The notes: generated by a model not told the origin, from the letters alone. 35,799 nt of DNA from RGIG8700 sp045648505 (GCA_045648505.1 JAZROD010000043.1:1-35799); one strand, 5' to 3'. Counted from the first letter of the stretch, positions 7,292 through 15,949 are shown. Program-made: numbers and translations.

Positions 7292-9120
7292 GGGCAACCT
7301 CCAAGTACCGTTGCACCACAACCTGTACAACCATTTCTGCAATCATCTGTTGTTTCACCTTTTTCAGCTTTAAGTCTTTCTTTAAGAAGATACTTTTCGC
7401 TGACACCCACATCAATATGTGACCAAGGTAAAACTTCGTCATAGCCTCTTTTTCTGTTGGCATAGAATTCAGGTGAAATACCACATTCCTCAAAAGCTTC
7501 AAGCCAGCTTTCATACTTGAAATGTTCATTCCAGCTATCAAATTTGCATCCTTTTTTATGGGCAGCTTCAATAACTTTTGAGAGTCTTCTGTCGCCTCTC
7601 GCAAAAACAGCTTCAAGCAAGCTCACTTTACTTTCGTGCCAATTGTATGAAATTTGCTTTCTTGTAATTGATTTTTTAAGAAGATTTTGCTTTCTTACAA
7701 CATTATCAATTTCATCCTGACCGTCCCACTGGAAAGGGGTAAAAGGTTTTGGAACAAAAGTTGATGTGCTGACAGTTATCTTAACGCCACGCTTCTTTTC
7801 AAGTTCCTTTGCCGCTTCAAAATACACATTAACAACTTTTTCTGCAAGCTCTGCAATAGCAGTTACATCTTCATCAAGTTCAAGTGGAAGTCCAATCATA
7901 AAGTATAATTTAATAGTATTCCAACCATTGGAAAAAGCAATTTTTGAAGTATTTAATAAATCTTCTTCTCTTACATTTTTATTTATAATATCTCTTAATC
8001 TCTGACTTCCTGCTTCAGGAGCAAATGTAAGACCGCTTTTTCTCACCTTCTGAATTCTTTTCATAAGGTCAACAGAAAAATTATCAACTCTTAAAGATGG
8101 CAGTGACAAGCTTACATTTTGCTTTTCTGTAATCTCTATAAGTTTATCTGCAAGTTCATTAAAGCAAGAATAATCACTTGTACTTAAAGATGAAAGTGTT
8201 ATTTCGTCATAACCAGTACTTTTGATTAAATTTTCACAAGCACTAACTATTTTGTCAGGAGATTTTTCTCTGACAGGTCTGTAAATATAACCCGCCTGAC
8301 AGAATCTGCAGCTTCTTGTGCAACCTCTGAAAATCTCCATCATAATTCTGTCGTGCACAATTTCAGTAAATGGCACAATAGGTTTTTCGGGATAGTAAAC
8401 AGAATCCAAATCTTTGATTATTCTTTTTCTTGGTTTTTCTGCCGCATTAGCATTGTTTGTTTTTATGCTTTTAACAGTGCCGTCTTCGTTATATTCAACA
8501 TCATAAAAAGATGGAACATAAACACCTTCAATTCTTGCTATTCTTTCAAGAAAAGCTTTTCTGCTTTCTCCTGATTTTTTCCATAACTTATATTCTTCAA
8601 TAACTTCACCAAATATTTCTTCGCCTTCACCAAGCATAACAAAATCTGCAAAATCTGCAATTGGTTCACAGTTGTAGGCACAAGGTCCGCCAAAACATAC
8701 AAACGGCCCATCATTTCTGTCTGAACTTCTGAGTGGTATATCAGACATACTTAACATATTTAAAATATTTGTATATGACATTTCATACTGAAGTGTAAAA
8801 GCCGCAAAGTCAAACTCATCAAGAGACTTCTTGTTTTCTAATGAAAATGGCTTCATATTGTTTTCTTTAAGCATTTCTTCCATATCAGGCCATGGTGCAT
8901 AAAAACGCTCACAAAGTGAATCTTCTCTTTCATTGATAAGATGATAGAGAATTTTCATTCCGATATGTGACATACCAATTTCATAAGTATCAGGAAAACA
9001 AAAGCCAACTTTACATTCAGCTTTATCAAAGTCTTTAATAACAATATTGGTCTCTCCGCCGGTATATCTTGCAGGTTTCTGTACTTTAAGTAAAAACTTA
9101 TCTAACTTTCGGATATCCAT
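7279..9120 (-). CDS. Radical SAM protein with B12-binding-like N-terminus, TIGR03960 family
   Basis: A 613-residue protein of the TIGR03960 family. Residues about 20-180 form a cobalamin-binding-like Rossmann region (KVGFCFPDTYEIGMSHIGMK; GEGEE). The radical SAM domain carries the [4Fe-4S] motif CTRSCRFC (Cys 267, 271, 274). A C-terminal region ends in a cysteine cluster, CRNGCTGCGATVLGGCPC. The motif set predicts SAM-derived radical chemistry, perhaps methylthiolation or methylation-like, on an unknown substrate. AAAGGA precedes ATG 9120 by six bases. The gene overlaps the end of the site-2 protease gene and the start of its TIGR03936 partner. In relatives the pair precedes rng and rplU; those are not here, because the dapA leader follows instead. 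Confidence 0.93.
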   Translation of the reverse strand: MDIRKLDKFLLKVQKPARYTGGETNIVIKDFDKAECKVGFCFPDTYEIGMSHIGMKILYHLINEREDSLCERFYAPWPDMEEMLKENNMKPFSLENKKSLDEFDFAAFTLQYEMSYTNILNMLSMSDIPLRSSDRNDGPFVCFGGPCAYNCEPIADFADFVMLGEGEEIFGEVIEEYKLWKKSGESRKAFLERIARIEGVYVPSFYDVEYNEDGTVKSIKTNNANAAEKPRKRIIKDLDSVYYPEKPIVPFTEIVHDRIMMEIFRGCTRSCRFCQAGYIYRPVREKSPDKIVSACENLIKSTGYDEITLSSLSTSDYSCFNELADKLIEITEKQNVSLSLPSLRVDNFSVDLMKRIQKVRKSGLTFAPEAGSQRLRDIINKNVREEDLLNTSKIAFSNGWNTIKLYFMIGLPLELDEDVTAIAELAEKVVNVYFEAAKELEKKRGVKITVSTSTFVPKPFTPFQWDGQDEIDNVVRKQNLLKKSITRKQISYNWHESKVSLLEAVFARGDRRLSKVIEAAHKKGCKFDSWNEHFKYESWLEAFEECGISPEFYANRKRGYDEVLPWSHIDVGVSEKYLLKERLKAEKGETTDDCRNGCTGCGATVLGGCPCIK

Positions 9121-9862
9121 TTTTAATCCTTTCTGTAACTAATTCTTTTGTATTTAAATAATATAATCCGTCAAGTGCGGCATTATAAATATCATCGTAT
9201 TTAAGTATTCCAAGTATTGAATTCCCCTCATATACTAAAAACAAACTGTTTTTGTTTCGGAGTAATTCTAAAACCAAACTATCCCCTTGCACAATCATTG
9301 TATCACTTGTTGATTTTTTTCTTGAATGATACTGTTTTGTGTTATTACTGCATGTAATAAACATAAGCACCCACACAAGTGAAATATTGATTGTGGAATT
9401 CTTAATAAAGTCAAATAACAATGTAAAAATTACAACTGCATAAGTAAAAAATTTTATTATTTGATTTAACTTTTCATTCTCATAAAAAGAAGAGAAAATT
9501 CTTCCGCCATCAAGTGGCAATATGGGCAATAAATTAAGCACAAGCATATATATATTACATATAACCAGGTTGTTGAGCTTATATGTTGATGCAAGTAGTG
9601 CTATCATCATATTCACAAACGGACCTGCGAGAGAAATAAAAAAGTTATGAGTTTTATCGTCTATCTCTTCTTTAATTTTACCGTTTATACCTATGGGCAA
9701 TATTGTAATTTTTTCAACAGTATAACCAAACATTTTTGCCACAAGCAAATGTCCCGCTTCGTGCAAAGCTGCAGAAACAAATGCAAACAAATACAATTTC
9801 AGCCCATCAGTAAGAAAAGCAAAAGCAAATGTTATTATTACATAAGGACAAACCGTAAGTAT
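9098..9862 (-). CDS. spoIVFB: SpoIVFB-like site-2 protease (M50) with probable non-canonical ATA start
   Basis: An intramembrane zinc metalloprotease. The active-site HEAGH motif lies in an early membrane helix and the second motif NLLPILPLDGGRIFSS supplies the third ligand (Asp). About five to six hydrophobic segments and a soluble tail of roughly 75 residues follow. The first ordinary start (TTG 9796) would leave only about 11 residues before HEAGH and lose the conserved first helix. The frame upstream encodes that helix (PYVIITFAFAFLTDGLKLYLF) but holds no ATG, GTG or TTG before a stop. GGGAGG at 9870-9875 sits seven bases before an in-frame ATA at 9862, so I place the start there. SpoIVFB cleaves pro-sigma-K during sporulation; that role here rests on gene order and family only. 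Confidence 0.82.
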   Translation of the reverse strand: MLTVCPYVIITFAFAFLTDGLKLYLFAFVSAALHEAGHLLVAKMFGYTVEKITILPIGINGKIKEEIDDKTHNFFISLAGPFVNMMIALLASTYKLNNLVICNIYMLVLNLLPILPLDGGRIFSSFYENEKLNQIIKFFTYAVVIFTLLFDFIKNSTINISLVWVLMFITCSNNTKQYHSRKKSTSDTMIVQGDSLVLELLRNKNSLFLVYEGNSILGILKYDDIYNAALDGLYYLNTKELVTERIKNGYPKVR

Positions 9863-9864
9863 AA

Positions 9865-10128
9865 CTATTCCTCCCAGGTAATATAACTCTCAATATTTTT
9901 ATAAACTGCTTTAGCCTTGTCAATTATTGCATCTTTATGTTTTTCTATTTTCTTAACATCATAAGAATTATTAAGAATATTTTTAACATATTCACTTGCA
10001 TCAGGATTCAGCTTACAAAAAGTGAATATAAAGAAAAACATCATCAGGCATAACAATATTTTCCCATAAAACTTTCCTGCAAAATTATCCTGTTTGTTAT
10101 TTTTACATTTAAATGCATATTCTTTCAA
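9865..10128 (-). CDS. Small single-pass membrane protein in the SpoIVFA position
   Basis: I do not recognise this 87-residue protein by sequence. It has a basic N-terminus (KEYAFKCKNNKQDNF), one strong hydrophobic segment (ILLCLMMFFFIFTFC) and a lysine-rich outside tail ending in YITWEE. It lies between minD and the site-2 protease, its stop codon overlaps the protease ribosome-binding region, and the two genes are coupled. In Clostridia this position often holds spoIVFA, the membrane partner of SpoIVFB. A shortened SpoIVFA-like partner without the M23-type domain is a reasonable but unproven idea. I prefer TTG 10128, with GAGG eight bases upstream, over GTG 10137, which abuts that site. Confidence 0.7.
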   Translation of the reverse strand: MKEYAFKCKNNKQDNFAGKFYGKILLCLMMFFFIFTFCKLNPDASEYVKNILNNSYDVKKIEKHKDAIIDKAKAVYKNIESYITWEE

Positions 10129-10175
10129 AATACTCACCTCAATTATATATATAATCGGGCTTAATTAAGTGTATG

Positions 10176-10949
10176 CTAAAAGAATAAGAATCTTTTTCTT
10201 GGTTTGATTTCTTCAATAGGAATGTTTGCTCCACATAATCTCATAGCAATATCTTCAAACGCTTTTGCAGATTTTGATTTAGAATTATTTATAACAGGTT
10301 CACCTTTAATTGATGCTTCGATTATTTCAGCATCTTCAAAAACAAGCCCTGCAAGACGAACACCAAGTGCCTCGATGATACTGTCTATATTAAGCATTAT
10401 TCCTTTGTTTACAAGTTCTCTTCGCATTCTGTTAACAACAAGTCTGACATCTTTAATGTTCTCATATTTTTCAAGAAGTGTTGCCAACTTATCTGCATCA
10501 CGAAGTGAATAAGGGTCAGGATTTACTACAATCAAAGCCATATCAGCAGAAATCGCCGCATTCTTCATATTATCACCGATGCCTGCAGGACAATCAATAA
10601 TAACATACTCATACTTTTCCTTCAGTCTTTTAATAAAAGCAGAGTATTTTTCCGAATCAAGAACAAAATCATCTTTAAATTGTGAAGCAGGAATAAATGA
10701 AAGCTTACCACATTTTTCATACTTCAAAGTTGCTTCTCTGATTTTGCAATCTTCATTTATAATATCTGCAACATCATAAAAAACACTGTTTTCAAGTCCT
10801 AATGCAAGGTCAAGATTTCTTAAACCAATGTCATTATCCACAAGAACAATATCTTTTCCGTTTTTTGCTATTGCTATTCCAAGATTTGCAACAAGCGTGG
10901 TTTTACCAACTCCGCCTTTTCCTGATGCAACTAAAATTACTTTTCCCAT
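10176..10949 (-). CDS. minD: Septum site-determining protein MinD
   Basis: A 257-residue deviant-Walker-A ATPase that binds the membrane and restricts FtsZ ring placement. The N-terminus carries SGKGGVGKTT (residues 9-18), followed by the switch LVDNDIGLRNLDLALGLE, the Walker B region VIIDCPAGIGDN and VVNPDPYSLRDADK. The last residues (EEIKPRKRFLFF) form the short amphipathic membrane-targeting helix. The ribosome binding site GGTGATAA precedes ATG 10949, 10 bases after PBP2. MinC and MinE, its usual partners, are not encoded on either side. Confidence 0.95.
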   Translation of the reverse strand: MGKVILVASGKGGVGKTTLVANLGIAIAKNGKDIVLVDNDIGLRNLDLALGLENSVFYDVADIINEDCKIREATLKYEKCGKLSFIPASQFKDDFVLDSEKYSAFIKRLKEKYEYVIIDCPAGIGDNMKNAAISADMALIVVNPDPYSLRDADKLATLLEKYENIKDVRLVVNRMRRELVNKGIMLNIDSIIEALGVRLAGLVFEDAEIIEASIKGEPVINNSKSKSAKAFEDIAMRLCGANIPIEEIKPRKRFLFF

Positions 10950-10959
10950 TTTATCACCA

Positions 10960-12963
10960 TTACTTTAACACTTTAACTTTATAAGAATCATCAATATTTT
11001 TTTCACCGAAATATTCTTCAAAAACTGCTTTTGCAACAGGTGCCGCCAAATATCCGCCTGTACCATGTTCAATAATAACCGCAATAGCAATTTTAGGATT
11101 ATCATAAGGTGCAAACGCTACAAATATACCATTATTTGAGCCTTTGCTAACTTCAGCAGTTCCTGTTTTGCCTCCAACCTCAATAAAGAAATCACCAAAA
11201 ACAGAACTTGCAGTACCTTCATCAGCAACACGCTTCATACCTTGTTTTATAACTTTGATAGTTTCTTCATCCAAATCAATTTTTTCAACAACATTTTTAC
11301 TTTGTTCTTTAATCAATTCTCCTGTTTCACTATCTTTAACATATTTAAGAAGATGCGGTTTATATCTTGTTCCACCATTTGCAATTGTTGCTACATAATT
11401 GGCAAGCTGAATAGGTGTTATAAGATTATCTGACTGACCAATGGAAGCCTGCAGAACATCACCGGGATTCCAGGTGCCGTTAATTTTCTTTCTGTATTCA
11501 GGCGAAGCAATAACACCTGATACTTCCCCGCCTATTTCAATACCTGTCTTTTTGCCAAAGCCGAACTTTTCTTCATATTCCACTAATTTTTCAATTCCAA
11601 GCTTTCTGCCAACATCAAAGAAATAATAGTTACATGAATGTTCAAGTGCTTTTGCCATATCTACATAGCCATGAGTTTTACCATATTTCCATTCCATACA
11701 TTGTGGTCTGTAGTCATTATAATATTTATAAACACCTTCATCCAAAATCACATCATAAGGACCAATAACCCCTTCTTCAATTGATGCAATGCCTGTCACC
11801 ATTTTAAATGTAGAACCCGGTTCATAAGCACCGCCGATTGCTCTGTTCCACACAGGATTAGCAGGATTTTTAATAAGTTCATTATATTTTTTATTGTATT
11901 CAGATGGTATATATGAAGGATATGACGCCATTGCAATAATTTCACCTGAATTCACATCAATACAAACAGCACTTCCTGCATCACAGTCACTTACACTTTG
12001 CTGTAAATTTTTGATAGTACTTTCAAGTGCCTTTTCCATAGCACTCTGAACATTAAAATCAATTGTCAGATAAACATTATCACCCTTTTGTGCCTGTTTT
12101 GATGTAACAACATTGCTAAGGCCATCAAGTGTCTGTTCAAAACCTTTAATACCGTCTGTTCCTTTAAGATATTCTTCAAAGGCAAGCTCAACACCCTGTT
12201 TGCCGATTATAGCATCCATACTGTAATCTTTATCTTTTAACTTTTCATATTCTTCCTGATATATAACGCCAACAGAACCTAACGAATGTGCCGCTAAAGT
12301 TCCGTGTGGATAAACTCTTACGCTTGATTCCACAATCTTAACACCATCTAAAAATGCACTGTTTTCTTTTACGATTGCAACAACATTTGCAGAAACATCA
12401 TCAGCAAGAGTATACGGATTATAGATACTGAAACCTCTGAGTTTCATATCAAAAATCATACCACATATTTTTCTTTTTTCATCCTGTGTGCAATACTGAC
12501 CAACCCTGTAAATTTCACCAAGCTTATTAAGAGTTTGTTCACCGTTTAATGACTCATCAATACCATATTTCTTTTTCCACTTTTTAGCTTCACTTTCAGA
12601 AAAAGTAAAATTATATGGTTTAGTTGTTTCAAGAGGTAATTTATCAGGTATTTCAATCTCTTTTTCTACAAGTCTTATTAAATTATGAATTGTTTCTGCG
12701 AACTGAGCTTTAGTTTCAGCGGTATCTTCTATCTGCAGAGAATAACCAATTTTGCTTGTGGCAAGCTTTTTTCCGTATCTGTCAACAATATCACCCCTTG
12801 GTGCCTTGATAGACATAGACATATAAAGCTTATCCTCTGAAACTTTGCGCATTTCTTCGCCATTAACAAGCTGAAGATTTATAAGTTTGATTGCACAACC
12901 TATAAACATCAGGATAAATATTAATATTAAAATCAATAACCTTGATTGTCTGTTATAATACAT
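10960..12963 (-). CDS. mrdA: Penicillin-binding protein 2 (class B transpeptidase, elongasome)
   Basis: A 667-residue peptidoglycan DD-transpeptidase with an N-terminal membrane anchor (about residues 8-26) and a dimerisation region including APRGDIVDRYGKKLA. The transpeptidase domain holds the serine nucleophile in GSTFK (Ser384, Lys387), the SCN motif (443-445) and KTGT (599-602). It acts outside the membrane with RodA and MreC/MreD in side-wall synthesis. AGGAGATAGT precedes ATG 12963, eight bases after mreD. The mreC-mreD-mrdA-minD order is typical of Gram-positive bacteria. The region between the anchor and the catalytic domain is long, as in other MrdA proteins. Confidence 0.95.
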   Translation of the reverse strand: MYYNRQSRLLILILIFILMFIGCAIKLINLQLVNGEEMRKVSEDKLYMSMSIKAPRGDIVDRYGKKLATSKIGYSLQIEDTAETKAQFAETIHNLIRLVEKEIEIPDKLPLETTKPYNFTFSESEAKKWKKKYGIDESLNGEQTLNKLGEIYRVGQYCTQDEKRKICGMIFDMKLRGFSIYNPYTLADDVSANVVAIVKENSAFLDGVKIVESSVRVYPHGTLAAHSLGSVGVIYQEEYEKLKDKDYSMDAIIGKQGVELAFEEYLKGTDGIKGFEQTLDGLSNVVTSKQAQKGDNVYLTIDFNVQSAMEKALESTIKNLQQSVSDCDAGSAVCIDVNSGEIIAMASYPSYIPSEYNKKYNELIKNPANPVWNRAIGGAYEPGSTFKMVTGIASIEEGVIGPYDVILDEGVYKYYNDYRPQCMEWKYGKTHGYVDMAKALEHSCNYYFFDVGRKLGIEKLVEYEEKFGFGKKTGIEIGGEVSGVIASPEYRKKINGTWNPGDVLQASIGQSDNLITPIQLANYVATIANGGTRYKPHLLKYVKDSETGELIKEQSKNVVEKIDLDEETIKVIKQGMKRVADEGTASSVFGDFFIEVGGKTGTAEVSKGSNNGIFVAFAPYDNPKIAIAVIIEHGTGGYLAAPVAKAVFEEYFGEKNIDDSYKVKVLK

Positions 12964-12971
12964 ACTATCTC

Positions 12972-13466
12972 CTAATATCTGTATTTCCTGTTTTCGTTGT
13001 TGAATTTTTTATACAAATAAAAAACAACTAATGATATAATTGAATTTATAATAGCCTGAGGCAAAATAATTTTAACAATTATCAATGAATTATATGAATT
13101 GCCATTACTTAAATAGCCAAACCAATATAAAATCAATTCTGTGATTATTGTAAAAATGGCAGTAAATGTCACAGCTGTAACAATACTTCCCTTATACATA
13201 AACTTTACTATCAAAATCATCAAAAGTGCAATAACTGTAAACATCGTCAAATTCCAACCAACATTATAGCATGCATAAAAGTCATATAAAATACCGGTTA
13301 CAACCGCATTTATAATAGATATTTTACTGTCAGTTAAAGAAGCAACAACAATAACACATATCAAAGCAAAGTTTACATTCAAACCGAAAATTTTTAATCT
13401 GCTGAATAATGTTACCTGCAATACTACAAGCAGTAATGATACTAAAACATTAAGATACTTTTTCAT
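12972..13466 (-). CDS. mreD: Rod shape-determining protein MreD
   Basis: A 164-residue, almost entirely hydrophobic protein with five or so membrane segments (for example LNVLVSLLLVVLQVTLFSRL and SIINAVVTGILYDFYACYNVGW). It fits MreD in length, in the GILYDFY/VGWN region and above all in position between mreC and PBP2. It is a membrane component of the elongasome. Its ATG overlaps the mreC stop by four bases (ATGA), so the two are translationally coupled. Confidence 0.92.
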   Translation of the reverse strand: MKKYLNVLVSLLLVVLQVTLFSRLKIFGLNVNFALICVIVVASLTDSKISIINAVVTGILYDFYACYNVGWNLTMFTVIALLMILIVKFMYKGSIVTAVTFTAIFTIITELILYWFGYLSNGNSYNSLIIVKIILPQAIINSIISLVVFYLYKKFNNENRKYRY

Positions 13467-14287
13467 TCTGCAGACACCTCATAGTCAGTATTAACAATCA
13501 GCACCTCATAAATATGCTGAAAATCAACATAAGGCTCAACTACTGCGTATTGTCCTGTACCTTCCTCATTATTTCTGAATTCTTTAACAATACCAATCAT
13601 TATACCTCTGTGATAAATACCGCCAACACCTGAAGTTTCAACTGTATCTCCAATCATAATTTCTGTATCTTCAGAAATTATAGTCATTTTGCAAAGGCCG
13701 TCTTCCATAAGTTCAAGATTACCATCTATCTGCACAAGGTCACCTGTTCGGCTGATCATTCCGCTTACAGAGTGATTTGGGTCAATGATGGTAACGACAT
13801 TGGCTGAATTTGCAGAAGCATTGGCTACTCTGCCTATAAGACCTTTATTATTTATAACTGCACAATTCTCTGTAACATCATCAGATGTTCCTTTGTTTAC
13901 CGTAAAAACATTAAACCAATTGCCAGCATCTTTTGCAATTACAAGTGCAGCTCTTGCTTTCTCTTTATATGTATCTTTTTTGATTTCCAACAATTCTCTT
14001 AAAGAATCATTTTCTTTTTTTATTCTTACAGCTTCTTCATTATCAGTTTTCATAGAATCAATTTCTTCCTGAAGGAGTTTGTTTTGCTGTGCATAATATG
14101 CAGCCTTGCCAAAACTTGCAAAGAACTCCCCTGTTTTATTTACCGCAACAGTAATACCACTTTGAACGGGCGTAAAACAATATGATAAAAGTCCGCCTAA
14201 TTTATTTAAAAATGGCGTAAATACAGAAACCAAAATTAAAGCTATAACTAAAACCGAAATTATTATAATTTTAAATCCTTTACTCAT
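13463..14287 (-). CDS. mreC: Rod shape-determining protein MreC
   Basis: A 274-residue bitopic membrane protein that scaffolds PBP2 and MreD. Residues about 5-25 form the membrane segment. Residues about 60-105 are a coiled coil (LQEEIDSMKTDNEEAVRIKK), followed by two beta-barrel-like repeats containing NKGLIGRVANAS, DPNHSVSGMISRTGD and the GVGGIYHRGIMIGIV motif typical of MreC. AAAGGAATAG precedes ATG 14287. No mreB is next to it; the gene before it encodes a Gx-type transporter. Confidence 0.95.
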   Translation of the reverse strand: MSKGFKIIIISVLVIALILVSVFTPFLNKLGGLLSYCFTPVQSGITVAVNKTGEFFASFGKAAYYAQQNKLLQEEIDSMKTDNEEAVRIKKENDSLRELLEIKKDTYKEKARAALVIAKDAGNWFNVFTVNKGTSDDVTENCAVINNKGLIGRVANASANSANVVTIIDPNHSVSGMISRTGDLVQIDGNLELMEDGLCKMTIISEDTEIMIGDTVETSGVGGIYHRGIMIGIVKEFRNNEEGTGQYAVVEPYVDFQHIYEVLIVNTDYEVSAE

Positions 14288-14292
14288 TTAAT

Positions 14293-14781
14293 CTATTCCT
14301 TTAAAAATATAATTTTAAAAACTTCTGCCATTAAATATCCTGTAAAAATCGATATTGGCAGTACATACCATAAATTTACCATAACCGCAGGTGATGAAAG
14401 AACCAAAGATGCTACAACAAATTGAATAATATTAAAAACAGAGCTGCCTGCAATACTTATACCATAAACACTTATGTTTTCTTTGTCCACTTTCTGAAGT
14501 AAAAACATTGTTATCACCGATAAAACTCCTGCAGGCAACGAATACATAATACTCATAACAGAATTAAACAACAAACCAACTATGATACTTTTTAATGTTG
14601 TTATGATTAAACAGTCTGTTAATCCAAGCTTATAAATACCATATAAAATAATAAGATTGGAAAGTCCTATTTTAACACCGCTGACAGGTATTATATTAAT
14701 AATACTTTCTATATAACCCAGCAAAATCCCAACAGAAAGCAATATGGCAATTTTAGCAATTTTATCAGAACGCAAGTTCAT
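14293..14781 (-). CDS. Gx transporter family / heptaprenyl diphosphate synthase component I-like membrane protein
   Basis: A 162-residue integral membrane protein with about five helices; the stretches YIESIINIIPVSGVKIGLSN and LSVITMFLLQ are typical of the Gx-transporter (HepS component-I-like) family. This family resembles ECF-type substrate-binding membrane subunits and is usually found beside a NusG-domain-II protein, as here. Its substrate is not known. ATG 14781 has GGTGAGG six bases upstream and overlaps the preceding gene. The GTG at 14793 would put that same site inside the coding sequence. Confidence 0.85.
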   Translation of the reverse strand: MNLRSDKIAKIAILLSVGILLGYIESIINIIPVSGVKIGLSNLIILYGIYKLGLTDCLIITTLKSIIVGLLFNSVMSIMYSLPAGVLSVITMFLLQKVDKENISVYGISIAGSSVFNIIQFVVASLVLSSPAVMVNLWYVLPISIFTGYLMAEVFKIIFLKE

Positions 14782-15133
14782 AATTTTCCTCACCTATTGA
14801 AATTACTGTTTCTAAGGGCAAACAGATAATTGATTGTCCCTTACCTGTAACAGGAGTTTGTTTTTCACACTCACCATCTCTGCAATCAGATTCCAGAACA
14901 AAAACTTCAGAGTTTTCAATAACCACAGTCAGATTTCCGTTATTGGTTTTTATATCTATCGTTGAATCTTCAAACAAAGAGTATGTACCATACAATTCTC
15001 CCGAAACAGAAATTTCAACAATCTTTCCACCATCTGATGAGAATATAAAAAACACACCCAAAGACAGAATTAAAACAGAAATTATAATTAAAAAATCAAA
15101 CTTTTTAAATCTTTTAAACACCGGTAGAACCAA
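14765..15133 (-). CDS. NusG domain II-containing membrane-anchored protein
   Basis: A roughly 120-residue protein with one N-terminal membrane helix (FLIIISVLILSLGVFFIF) and a beta-rich extracytoplasmic NusG-II domain containing the cysteine pair CRDGEC and the GQSIICLPLE strand. The function of this family is not established. Co-occurrence with Gx transporters and flavin/Rnf-type genes is common. The start is uncertain: TTG 15133 lies two bases after an AGGAGG that also encodes the conserved dUTPase C-terminus, and GTG 15121 lies 14 bases after it. It overlaps the end of dut. Confidence 0.85.
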   Translation of the reverse strand: MVLPVFKRFKKFDFLIIISVLILSLGVFFIFSSDGGKIVEISVSGELYGTYSLFEDSTIDIKTNNGNLTVVIENSEVFVLESDCRDGECEKQTPVTGKGQSIICLPLETVISIGEENYELAF

Positions 15134-15563
15134 AACCTCCTGTGCCTCTTATGGTTGAATCAAGATTGTCCACAACATTTATATCTGCAATACATACAGG
15201 CGCTATAACAAGTTGTGCTATTCTGTCTCCGAAATTTATTACAAAATCTTCTTTACCAAGATTTATAAGTGCACATTTTATTTCACCACGATAATCACTG
15301 TCAATAACGCCAACTGAATTGGCAAGTGTTATTCCTTTTTTACAAGCAAGGCCGCTTCTTGCATATATGTAAGCAACATATTCATTAGAGGGCAACGAAA
15401 TTGCAACACCTGTTGGAACAAATGCGATTTCACCCTTTTTTAACAAGATGGGTTCATCAATACAAGCAGATAAATCCATCCCTGCGCTTCCTTGTGTAGC
15501 ATAAAAAGGCTTATTAACAGTTTTACCTTTTTCAGTTGGTATAAACTTAACATCAAGCTTCAT
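15114..15563 (-). CDS. dut: dUTP diphosphatase (trimeric dUTPase)
   Basis: Hydrolyses dUTP to dUMP and diphosphate, keeping uracil out of DNA and feeding dTMP synthesis. All five motifs of the trimeric family are present in order in 149 residues: AGMDLSA, ARSGLA, GVIDSDYRGEIK (catalytic Asp), GDRIAQLVI and the C-terminal GTGGFGSTG. I chose ATG 15563 (MKLDVKF), with GGTG upstream. An ATG four codons earlier at 15575 overlaps the zapA stop and is also possible. It relates functionally to thyX and tmk at 24.8-26.3 kb. Confidence 0.96.
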   Translation of the reverse strand: MKLDVKFIPTEKGKTVNKPFYATQGSAGMDLSACIDEPILLKKGEIAFVPTGVAISLPSNEYVAYIYARSGLACKKGITLANSVGVIDSDYRGEIKCALINLGKEDFVINFGDRIAQLVIAPVCIADINVVDNLDSTIRGTGGFGSTGV

Positions 15564-15574
15564 TTTATTCACCA

Positions 15575-15940
15575 TTATCTTCTCATTTCGAGCTTTGCAA
15601 TTTCAATTTTAAGTCGCTGAATTTCATTTGCCTGTTCATCAATTTTGTCTTGCAATTCTTGAGTTTCTTTTTCGTGTTTTTCGCATCTTTTTGAGTATTC
15701 AGCATTTTTAGCAACAAGATTATCATTTTCTTCCTTCTGTTTAAAATAATCATCTGCAATATTTATGGCAGAAAGTGTTGCAATCATTGCTGTACTTAAC
15801 TTTGAATTTCTTAATTTAACCTCATTAAAATGTTTATCTACATAAAAACCGATTCTTTGCATTCTTTCTTCTGAATTATCACAGATAACAGAATAATCAA
15901 TACCAAGCAATCTTATGGTAGTTCTTAAGTTTTTTTCCAT
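15575..15940 (-). CDS. zapA: Cell division protein ZapA
   Basis: A 121-residue FtsZ-bundling protein. The N-terminal globular part (RTTIRLLGIDYSVICDNSEERMQRIGFYVDKHF, then STAMIATLSAINIADDYFKQ) matches ZapA. It is followed by a long heptad-rich coiled coil (residues about 66-118). GAGGTG is seven bases before ATG 15940. It acts at the cytoplasmic division ring. Confidence 0.92.
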   Translation of the reverse strand: MEKNLRTTIRLLGIDYSVICDNSEERMQRIGFYVDKHFNEVKLRNSKLSTAMIATLSAINIADDYFKQKEENDNLVAKNAEYSKRCEKHEKETQELQDKIDEQANEIQRLKIEIAKLEMRR

Positions 15941-15949
15941 AGTTACACC

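Noticed and set aside
10129..10175. TATAAT-like element before the small membrane protein
   Set aside because: A TATATATAAT stretch is present but no acceptable -35 box lies 15-19 bases upstream, and the gene is in a continuous run.
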